From Alphaproteobacteria bacterium (lineage in GTDB: Bacteria; Pseudomonadota; Alphaproteobacteria; UBA6615): a DNA stretch of 6,833 nt. The notes under the pieces are model-generated. The model saw nothing but the letters and a program-made list of their open reading frames with translations. It did no database searches and was not told where the DNA came from. Below are positions 1 to 5,163 of this stretch, piece after piece. The stretch covers positions 1-6,833 of the forward strand of contig JAEPNS010000183.1 of the NCBI GenBank assembly GCA_017643325.1. The letters are read 5' to 3'. The first letter of the stretch is position 1. The number at the start of each line of letters is the position of its first letter. The position numbers and the translations under genes are program-made.

Positions 1-2117
1 ACATCGACGCGCGCAGCCTGAAGGCCATAGACGTCTGGCCGTGGCCGCGGTCCATCCACGGGGCGGTCGTCGACAGCCTGAACGCCGCGGGCGTGGCGGG
101 GATCGCGTTCGATATCGATTTCAGTTCGCGCTCGCGCGATATCGAGGATTTCGCCTTTGCGGACGCGATCGAGCGTTCGAACGCCCCGGTCATCCTCGCG
201 GCCGTCGAGCAGGTGGCGAAATCGGGCGACGGCGGCGCTTACCTGTCGTTCAATCCGCCGATTCCGCCGCTCGCCAAACACGCAGAGCCGGGTCTCGTGA
301 ACGTGTTCCCGGGAACCGATGCGTTCATACGCTACTTCCCGGCCGGCGCCGTGATCGACGGCGAGGCGATTGCTTCGCTGCCGTTCGCCCTTGCCGACGT
401 CTCGTTCGAGGGGCAGGCGCCGATCCGGGTCGACTACGGCATCCGCCCCGAGACGGTGCCGCGCTACTCCTATGTCGACGTGCTGGCGGGCAATGTTCCG
501 GCCGAGGCCCTGGCCGGGCGGTCCGTGATCGTGGGCGCCACGGCCATCGAGCTCGGCGACCAGTTTGCCGCGCCGGTCTACGGTATTATCGACGGGCCCA
601 TGCTCCAGGCGCTCGCGTTCGAGACTCTGGTCCAGGGGCGCGGGCTGGTGACGGTCGGGATGATTGTCCCGATCGCGCTCGTGATCGCGCTGGCGGCAGC
701 ATGGCTTATGGTGTCACGCCGCCACTGGGGCTTGCGTGCCGTTGCCGTCGCCGCTGTCCTCCTCGCAACGCAACTGGTCGCGCTCGCCCTGCAGCACAAG
801 CTCGCGCTTCTCCTGCCCACCGCGGTCGTCGGGACGATGGTGCTCTGCTGTTTCGCCATCGACCTGTTCAGGGATATCGAGAAGCAGGCGGTGACAATCT
901 TCCGGCAGGGCATCGTGCTGATGCGCAACGGCCGCACGCTGGACCGGATCGTGTCCGACAGCTTCGACGGGATCATCACGACAAACGAGGACGGGCTGAT
1001 CGAAATCTTCAACCCCGCCGCCGAGCAGGTGACAGGGTTGCAGAGCAGAAAGGCCAAGGGTCAGCCGATCGAACAGATCCTGCCCGGAGCCAGCGCGCCG
1101 GTTCGTGAATCCGTCGAGGCGGGCGATATGGAGCCCGGGCCGCTGATGATCGAGCCCGTCGAGATGGACATGCCGCGCGACGACGGGACGGTGGTGCCGA
1201 TCGAGTACAGCGTCAGCCGCTCGAGTGTTCCCGTCGCGGGCGCGGCAGGGCGCAGGAGCACCGAGGAACGCCCCATCTACACCTACACCTTCCGCGACAT
1301 CACACGGCGCAAGGAAGCGGAAGACGAACTCCGTGCGGCGAAGGAAACGGCCGAATCCGCAAACCGGGCGAAGACCGAGTTCCTCGCCAACATGAGCCAC
1401 GAACTGCGCACGCCCCTCAACGCGGTCATCGGGTTCTCCGAGCTGATGAAGGACGAGTCGTTCGGACCCATGGGCTGTGAGGAATATCTCGAGTACTCCG
1501 GCGTGATCCATGACAGTGGCAACCACCTTCTGTCCGTCATCAACGACATCCTCGATATTTCGCGGATCGAGACCGGGGCATTCGATCTCAACGAGGAACC
1601 GTTCGACCTTGGCGGGGCGCTTCGCGGTTGCGTCCGGATTGCCCAGGGCTGGCAGACGAAGCAGCCGCGCAAGTTCGCGATCGAGGTGCCGGACGAGCTT
1701 CCCTGGATGGTCGGGGACGAGCGCCTGATCCGCCAGATCGCGCTCAACCTGATGTCGAATTCCTTCAAGTTCACCGAGGACGACACGGGGACGGTCTCGC
1801 TCCGGGCAGGGCTTACCGGAGGCGGCGATCTCGAGATCGAGGTCGCGGACAACGGGATCGGCATACCCGAAGAGGATATTCCGCGCCTGACCGAGGCCTT
1901 CTACCAGGTCGACGGTTCGCTCGCGCGCAACCACGACGGCACCGGCCTTGGTCTCTCTCTCGTCAAGACATTCATCGAGGCGCATGAGGGCACCCTGCTG
2001 ATCACCAGCAAGCTGGAGGTCGGGACGCGGGTCCGGGTCACACTCCCGGCGAAGCGCATCTGTACCCGGCCCGCGGATGTGGCCGACGACAACGCCACTG
2101 CTATATTTGCCTCCTGA
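1..2117 (+). CDS. CHASE2-domain sensor histidine kinase (5' partial)
   Basis: Membrane sensor kinase that should autophosphorylate on histidine in response to an extracytoplasmic signal. The frame is open from base 3, and the CHASE2 hallmark WPWPR is encoded at 36-50, upstream of the first possible internal start (GTG at 93), so the gene begins before the window. Numbering residues from that GTG: the rest of CHASE2 runs to about 185; three hydrophobic helices lie near 188-207, 212-233 and 236-258; a PAS domain spans about 277-405 and ends in a PAC-like stretch (YTYTFRDITRRK); HisKA has its H-box SHELRTP with phospho-acceptor H436 (codon 1398-1400); the HATPase has N-box N556, G1 box DNGIG (586-590) and G2 box GTGLGL (616-621). 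All catalytic boxes look intact. The stretch after the H-box (FGPMG, then IHDSGNHLLSVINDILDISRIE) resembles alphaproteobacterial PleC/DivJ-type kinases. There is no receiver domain and no response regulator gene in the window, so its partner and signal are unknown. Confidence 0.95.
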   Translation, partial: IDARSLKAIDVWPWPRSIHGAVVDSLNAAGVAGIAFDIDFSSRSRDIEDFAFADAIERSNAPVILAAVEQVAKSGDGGAYLSFNPPIPPLAKHAEPGLVNVFPGTDAFIRYFPAGAVIDGEAIASLPFALADVSFEGQAPIRVDYGIRPETVPRYSYVDVLAGNVPAEALAGRSVIVGATAIELGDQFAAPVYGIIDGPMLQALAFETLVQGRGLVTVGMIVPIALVIALAAAWLMVSRRHWGLRAVAVAAVLLATQLVALALQHKLALLLPTAVVGTMVLCCFAIDLFRDIEKQAVTIFRQGIVLMRNGRTLDRIVSDSFDGIITTNEDGLIEIFNPAAEQVTGLQSRKAKGQPIEQILPGASAPVRESVEAGDMEPGPLMIEPVEMDMPRDDGTVVPIEYSVSRSSVPVAGAAGRRSTEERPIYTYTFRDITRRKEAEDELRAAKETAESANRAKTEFLANMSHELRTPLNAVIGFSELMKDESFGPMGCEEYLEYSGVIHDSGNHLLSVINDILDISRIETGAFDLNEEPFDLGGALRGCVRIAQGWQTKQPRKFAIEVPDELPWMVGDERLIRQIALNLMSNSFKFTEDDTGTVSLRAGLTGGGDLEIEVADNGIGIPEEDIPRLTEAFYQVDGSLARNHDGTGLGLSLVKTFIEAHEGTLLITSKLEVGTRVRVTLPAKRICTRPADVADDNATAIFAS

Positions 2118-2118
2118 C

Positions 2119-2134
2119 GCGCGCTTCGGCGCGC
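2119..2134 (+). other. UUCG-capped intercistronic hairpin
   Basis: A perfect 6-bp stem (GCGCGC, 2119-2124, pairing with 2129-2134) encloses the loop TTCG with a C-G closing pair, the very stable UUCG tetraloop geometry. It starts one base after the kinase stop codon. No T-run follows; the next bases are AAGCCC and then the ribosome binding site of the next gene. It is therefore not a classical intrinsic terminator. A barrier protecting the upstream mRNA from 3' exonucleases, or a partial attenuator, is more likely. The structure is seen directly; its role is inferred. Confidence 0.6.
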
Positions 2135-2150
2135 AAGCCCGGAGGTTGCG

Positions 2151-2465
2151 ATGCGCTTTGCACTGGTCAGAAAGGACAAGCCCGGCATGGCCGATCTGCG
2201 CGCGCGGCTGCAACCGGAGCACGCGGCCTACCAGGCGCCGTTCCTGCCGATGATCGTGTTCGGGGGCGGGATGGTGGCCGATGGGGTCGACACGTCCGGC
2301 GACGTCGACATCCGCGACGTGATCGGAAATGTGCTGGTGTTCGAGGCACCCGATCGCCGCGCTGTCGAGGACTTCCATGCGAACGACCCCTACACCCGTG
2401 AGGGCCTGTTCGAGACGGCGATCATCGAGGCGCTCTGGCAGCGCGTACCCGACCCGAACGGATAG
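2151..2465 (+). CDS. YciI-like (YCII-related domain) protein
   Basis: A 104-residue protein filling essentially one YCII-related domain, a ferredoxin-like alpha+beta fold that often forms dimers. Visible family features are the N-terminal strand MRFALVRKDKPG, H24 in the QPEH segment (the family's conserved His, proposed to be catalytic or ligand-binding), a glycine-rich turn FGGGMVADG where many members have GPL, the strand IGNVLVFEAPD, and the C-terminal motif DFHANDPYTREGLF with D79. The ATG at 2151 is supported by GGAGG at 2141-2145, six bases upstream. It lies 33 bases after the kinase stop and 53 bases before the transporter, on the same strand, so it is probably co-transcribed with one or both. 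The biochemical role of stand-alone YciI proteins is not well established; no substrate is assigned. Confidence 0.85.
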   Translation: MRFALVRKDKPGMADLRARLQPEHAAYQAPFLPMIVFGGGMVADGVDTSGDVDIRDVIGNVLVFEAPDRRAVEDFHANDPYTREGLFETAIIEALWQRVPDPNG

Positions 2466-2498
2466 CGCCGCGAATCGCCGGCGGGTGGCACGCTGGCA

Positions 2499-2514
2499 CC
2501 TCCTCACCGGGGGG
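2499..2514 (+). promoter_or_regulatory. Possible hairpin masking the transporter ribosome binding site
   Basis: CCTCCT (2499-2504) can pair in RNA with GGGGGG (2509-2514) around a CACC loop, giving four G-C and two G-U pairs. The G-run is the only plausible ribosome binding site for the ATG at 2519, so folding would hide it. The bases CACCTCCT (2497-2504) also match the anti-Shine-Dalgarno segment of 16S rRNA. This is a visual fold only, and G-rich tracts pair by chance in GC-rich DNA. Confidence 0.35.
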
Positions 2515-2518
2515 CACC

Positions 2519-3796
2519 ATGACCGCGTATATCCAGCCCGTGCTGGGCCTGATCGTTCTTGTCGCCATCGCGTGGCTGCTCAGCGAGAACCGCCGGCGCG
2601 CATCGATCCGCATCGTCCTGATCGGCGTTGCGATCCAGCTGGCCTTTGCAGCCGTCGCGCTGTCGGTCCCCGTCGTGCGCGAGGCCATCAGTGCGGTGAA
2701 CGGTATCGTGCTCGCCCTCGATGCGGCGACCCGGGCCGGGACGAGCCTCGTCTTCGGTTTCCTCGGCGGCGGCGATCTCCCGTTCCAGGAGAGTTTCCCT
2801 GGCGCGAGCTTCGTGCTCGCATTCCGCGCGCTTCCGATCGTGCTCGTCCTGTCGGCTCTTTCGGCGGTGCTCTGGCACTGGGGCGTGATGCCGCGTGTGA
2901 TTCGCGGTTTTGCGCTCGCGCTGCGCTCGACACTGCGGATCGACGGACCTGTCTCCGTGGGCGCGGCCGCGAACATCTTCGTCGGCATGGTCGAGGCCGC
3001 GATCCTGATCCGGCCGCACCTGCGTTCCATGAGCCGCGCGGACCTGTTCGTGACCATGACCTGCGGGCTGACGACCATCGCCGGGACCGTTCTGGTGCTC
3101 TACGCGACCTTCCTCGCGAACGTGATCGAGAACGCGGCCGGGCATCTGCTGGTTGCGTCCCTGATTTCGGCGCCCGCCGCGATCGTGATCGCCCGCCTGA
3201 TGATCCCGGCGGCGGAGTCCGGGGACGCTCCGGTCTCGTCGCGAATGGCGGTCGACGACGCGCTCGCGTCCGGCAAGGGCATGTACGACGGGACAATGGA
3301 TGCGCTCGTGCAGGGCACGCAGGACGGTCTCCGGCTGTTGCTGAGCATCATCGCGATGCTCATCGTCTTCGTGGCGATGGTGGCGCTTGTGAACCAGGTC
3401 CTTGGCCTCGCGCCCGACGTGTGGGGCGCACCGCTGACGCTCGAGCGCATGCTCGGCTGGGCGCTGGCACCGATCGCGTGGCTGATCGGGATTCCCTGGT
3501 CGGAGGCGACCATCGCGGGCGGGCTGATCGGCACGAAGATCGTTCTCAACGAGCTGATCGCCTATCTCCAGCTCTCGGGCGCACCCGCCGATACCCTGTC
3601 GGACCGGTCGCGGATCATCCTGCTCTATGCGCTTTGCAGTTTTGCGAATTTCGGGAGCGTGGGGATCATGCTTGCCGGCATGGTCGCGATGGCGCCGGAG
3701 CGCAAGTCCGAACTGATCGAACTGGGCCTGAAGGCGCTGGTGGCGGGCACGATCGCGACATGCATGACCGGCGCCGTTGTGGGCTTGATCGTCTGA
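2519..3796 (+). CDS. Concentrative nucleoside transporter (CNT/NupC family), divergent
   Basis: An inner-membrane permease of 425 residues, the usual length for bacterial CNT proteins, which import nucleosides with H+ or Na+. The N-terminal helices (about 5-20, 30-50) match the family's N-terminal domain. The central gate region has LSALSAVLWHWGVMP (111-125), the re-entrant hairpin NIFVGMVEAAILIRPHL (152-168), and TMTCGLTTIAGTVLVLYATF (179-198). The C-terminal domain has LISAPAAIVIARLMIP (215-230), GTKIVLNELIAYL (338-350) and ALCSFANFGSVGI (371-383). In the Vibrio cholerae CNT structure the ribose is held by Glu332, Asn368 and Ser371; the apparent counterparts E345, N377 and S380 are kept. 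The nucleobase-contacting Gln-Thr-Glu of the GQTEAP motif reads Met157-Val158-Glu159 here. The fold and transport role are secure, but the substrate may not be a standard nucleoside. The ATG at 2519 follows a G-run at 2509-2514. Confidence 0.9.
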   Translation: MTAYIQPVLGLIVLVAIAWLLSENRRRASIRIVLIGVAIQLAFAAVALSVPVVREAISAVNGIVLALDAATRAGTSLVFGFLGGGDLPFQESFPGASFVLAFRALPIVLVLSALSAVLWHWGVMPRVIRGFALALRSTLRIDGPVSVGAAANIFVGMVEAAILIRPHLRSMSRADLFVTMTCGLTTIAGTVLVLYATFLANVIENAAGHLLVASLISAPAAIVIARLMIPAAESGDAPVSSRMAVDDALASGKGMYDGTMDALVQGTQDGLRLLLSIIAMLIVFVAMVALVNQVLGLAPDVWGAPLTLERMLGWALAPIAWLIGIPWSEATIAGGLIGTKIVLNELIAYLQLSGAPADTLSDRSRIILLYALCSFANFGSVGIMLAGMVAMAPERKSELIELGLKALVAGTIATCMTGAVVGLIV

Positions 3797-3808
3797 TACG
3801 CAGCTTCG

Positions 3809-3817
3809 TGTTAGACT
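3809..3817 (+). promoter_or_regulatory. Possible extended -10 promoter element before the DUF2786 gene
   Basis: TG-T-TAGACT (3809-3817) fits an extended -10 element, with four of six bases matching TATAAT. No convincing -35 is present at the right distance: TTGATC at 3785-3790 is too far, about 21 bases. A start of transcription near 3824 would give a leader of about 30 bases and fall within the inverted repeat that follows. Weak evidence by eye. Confidence 0.3.
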
Positions 3818-3841
3818 GACCGGTTATACGAGAAACCGGTC
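3818..3841. repeat. Perfect 8-bp inverted repeat between transporter and DUF2786 gene
   Basis: GACCGGTT (3818-3825) and AACCGGTC (3834-3841) are exact reverse complements separated by eight bases (ATACGAGA). It begins 21 bases after the transporter stop and ends 14 bases before the proposed start of the next gene. No T-run follows, so a strong intrinsic terminator is unlikely. The two-fold symmetry and its position after a candidate -10 element would suit a repressor operator; an RNA hairpin in the leader is the other possibility. Confidence 0.6.
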
Positions 3842-3845
3842 TCAC

Positions 3846-3858
3846 AGGTGTTGCCATC
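3846..3858 (+). promoter_or_regulatory. Shine-Dalgarno AGGTG and non-canonical ATC start
   Basis: AGGTG (3846-3850) is complementary to CACCT of the 16S rRNA 3' end and lies five bases before ATC (3856-3858). This is the only well-placed initiation signal upstream of the DUF2786 coding region, and it decides the start chosen here. ATC is a permitted but rare bacterial start codon; a base error in an original ATG is the main alternative. Confidence 0.5.
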
Positions 3859-4389
3859 AACGCGCCACGACCCTTCGACGAAGCCGAACGCAAGCGCTTC
3901 CACAACCTGCTCACCCTCGCGAAGGAAAGCCCCTTCGAGGGGGAGCGCACGGCTGCGCTCGCGGCTGCGGAGCGGATGGCCAAGGCGCGCGGCATGACCC
4001 TGCACGAAGCGGCGACGGGCGGACCCGCCCCCGAGCGCCCGGAACCGATGCGCCCGCGCGGTGCACGCACGCCGTCCGGCCAGGCCCGCGGGATGGCGCG
4101 CGCGGCGCAGATGATGGACGGCTGGATTCGCAACGACAAGGCGCGCCGTGACGCGGCCATGGAGGAGGCGCGCGCGCGCGGGCTCGACGCCGAGGAACGG
4201 CGCAAGGAAGCGGCCGAGATCAACCGCCGGATCCGGCGCAACAACCGCAAGCGCGATCCGAAAAGTCATGCCCGCGTGCTGCTGGCGGAGACCTCTCTGC
4301 CGCTGGAAGAGATCTGCTCGCTGACCGGCCTCGATATCTATGAGGTGGTGGGCATGAAGCTGAAGATGCGGGCGTCGGGCGCAGGCTAG
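3856..4389 (+). CDS. DUF2786-domain protein with HTH-like C-terminus, probable ATC start
   Basis: Predicted 177-residue cytoplasmic protein of unknown function. Residues about 11-50 (ERKRFHNLLTLAKES, then an Ala-rich helix with AAERMAKARGMTLHEA) fit DUF2786, whose pattern is a short helix with LL.LA followed by a second helix ending in M...G. The middle is charged and Pro/Arg-rich, with a basic patch at 123-134 (NRRIRRNNRKRD). The end (about 148-171, LPLEEICSLTGLDIYEVVGMKLKM) looks like a helix-turn-helix. The first in-frame ATG (3976) would delete nearly half of the DUF2786 domain. Between the in-frame stop at 3817-3819 and 3976 there is no ATG, GTG or TTG in frame; ATC at 3856, five bases after AGGTG (3846-3850), is the best start. 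The gene is convergent with the TetR gene and overlaps it by three bases. DNA binding is an inference. Confidence 0.72.
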   Translation: MNAPRPFDEAERKRFHNLLTLAKESPFEGERTAALAAAERMAKARGMTLHEAATGGPAPERPEPMRPRGARTPSGQARGMARAAQMMDGWIRNDKARRDAAMEEARARGLDAEERRKEAAEINRRIRRNNRKRDPKSHARVLLAETSLPLEEICSLTGLDIYEVVGMKLKMRASGAG

Positions 4390-4391
4390 CC
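4384..4391. other. Palindrome carrying the stop codons of two convergent genes
   Basis: GGCTAGCC is a perfect 8-bp palindrome. Its central CTAG gives TAG at 4387-4389 to the plus-strand DUF2786 gene and TAG (plus-strand CTA at 4386-4388) to the minus-strand TetR gene, so the coding regions overlap by three bases. There is no room for a terminator between them; any terminator must lie inside a coding region. Confidence 0.85.
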
Positions 4392-5024
4392 GGGAAGGCT
4401 GTCCGGTTCGCCGGCGAAGGCGCCGCGGACGAATTTCATGTATGTCCCGACGACGCGGTCGGGGAGCTTTCCACGATCCAGTCCGAACCGCAGCGTCAGG
4501 TAGCTTCGGGCAGCCATCAGAAGGTAGACCACGGTTTCCAGTTCGCTTTCCTCGAACGGGCCGAGTTCACCGCGCGCGAGGCCGCGGCGCAGCGCGGCGA
4601 CGTAACGCCGGGTCAGCTCCTCGAAGTGTTGCCGGTGTGCGGCCGGGGCCATCGTCTCGGCTTCGTTGAGGATGCGGTAGAAGCCCGGGTTCTCCGCCAG
4701 GTATTCGAAGAACGCCCGGAACCCGCGCTCTTCCATCTCCAGAGTGGTCCCGCTGCCGGCGACCCGCGTCCCGACAAACTCGATCAGGTCCTGGCCGAGT
4801 TCCGGGAGCAGGATGTCGAACAGCGCCTGACGGGTCTCGAAGTAGTTGTAGAAGGTGCCCAGCGCCACATTGGCACGCTGGGTAATCCTGGCAATCGACG
4901 CTTCGGCATACCCGTGTTCGCCGACGACATGCGCGGCGGCCTCGATCAGTGCGCGCCGGGTCGCCTGTGCCTTTTCGGCGCGGGTCGGGCGGCCGGAAGA
5001 TTTCTTTCGGGTCGAAACAGACAT
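4386..5024 (-). CDS. TetR-family transcriptional regulator
   Basis: A 212-residue regulator. It opens with a basic tail (TRKKSSGRPTRAEKAQATRR, residues 5-24) and a TetR-type DNA-binding domain: helix RRALIEAAAHVVGEHGYAE, then the HTH region ASIARITQRANVALGTFYNYF (about 42-62) followed by ETRQALFDIL. The GTFYNYF segment is the TetR hallmark in recognition helix 3 and the start of helix 4. Residues about 80-205 form a mostly helical ligand-binding and dimerisation domain. The frame stays open to ATG at 5036 and 5096, but MSVSTRKK at 5024 gives a normal TetR N-terminus; the 5096 start would lie inside the operator-like region. The gene is divergent from the crotonase/acyl-CoA dehydrogenase pair, so a repressor of that operon responding to an acyl-CoA or acid is the likely role, as for many TetR proteins beside beta-oxidation genes. 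The ligand is not deducible. Confidence 0.92.
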   Translation of the reverse strand: MSVSTRKKSSGRPTRAEKAQATRRALIEAAAHVVGEHGYAEASIARITQRANVALGTFYNYFETRQALFDILLPELGQDLIEFVGTRVAGSGTTLEMEERGFRAFFEYLAENPGFYRILNEAETMAPAAHRQHFEELTRRYVAALRRGLARGELGPFEESELETVVYLLMAARSYLTLRFGLDRGKLPDRVVGTYMKFVRGAFAGEPDSLPG

Positions 5025-5076
5025 CGGTATCGGCATCCAGTGTCGCCAAGACGGTGCACCGTTGCAAGTAAATATG

Positions 5077-5103
5077 AACAATGAACCATCATTCATAATT
5101 GTT
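5077..5103. promoter_or_regulatory. Candidate TetR operator in the divergent promoter region
   Basis: This AT-rich patch in GC-rich DNA holds two nested dyads: ATGAA-N6-TTCAT (5081-5096, centre 5088.5) and AACAAT-N15-ATTGTT (5077-5103, centre 5090). ATGAAC also occurs as a tandem direct repeat at 5074-5079 and 5081-5086. The right arm overlaps the -35 of the crotonase promoter, and the patch lies 53 or more bases upstream of the TetR start, where tetR's own promoter should be (for example CATATT on the minus strand, plus-strand 5071-5076). A repressor bound here could control both directions. The symmetry is imperfect. Confidence 0.5.
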
Positions 5104-5130
5104 GACTCGCGAAGGTGTCATTGCGATAGT
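5102..5130 (+). promoter_or_regulatory. Sigma-70-type promoter for the crotonase operon
   Basis: TTGACT (5102-5107, five of six bases of the -35 consensus) and GATAGT (5125-5130, four of six of the -10) are separated by exactly 17 bases. Transcription would begin near 5137, giving a leader of about 27 bases before the ATG at 5164. The candidate operator overlaps the -35, consistent with repression by the divergent TetR protein. Confidence 0.6.
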
Positions 5131-5163
5131 TTGCGAACCACGAACGCGCGTCTTGGGGGAACC

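Noticed and set aside
714..2507. Long open frame on the minus strand opposite the kinase and YciI genes
   Set aside because: The opposite plus-strand frame encodes clear CHASE2, PAS, HisKA and HATPase motifs. The antisense product is Arg/His/Asp-rich with no recognisable domain, as expected in GC-rich DNA.
2329..3819. Long plus-strand frame overlapping the transporter gene
   Set aside because: Its product is extremely Arg-rich and domainless, while the frame at 2519 encodes well-conserved CNT membrane motifs.
3851..3900. TTG at 3851 as an alternative start after AGGTG
   Set aside because: It sits at the wrong spacing and in a different frame whose product is unrelated to DUF2786; using it would need a frameshift that nothing supports.
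4168..4180. Run of alternating GC (GCGCGCGCGCGCG) as a repeat element
   Set aside because: It encodes an ordinary Glu-Ala-Arg-Ala-Arg-Gly helix in the DUF2786 protein and is simply high-GC codon use.
3976..4389. ATG at 3976 as start of the DUF2786 protein
   Set aside because: It cuts the conserved domain roughly in half, and the only purine-rich stretch (GGAG at 3969-3972) is three bases away, too close for good initiation.
4388..4414. Short stems (AGCC/GGCT and CCGG-TTCG-CCGG) near the convergent junction as a terminator
   Set aside because: The stems are only 4 bp with no T-run on either strand and lie within the TetR coding end; this is too weak to call.
4855..5163. Upstream extension of the crotonase reading frame
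   Set aside because: The extension crosses the TetR gene, the operator and the promoter; ATG at 5164 with GGGGGA before it gives a normal crotonase N-terminus.
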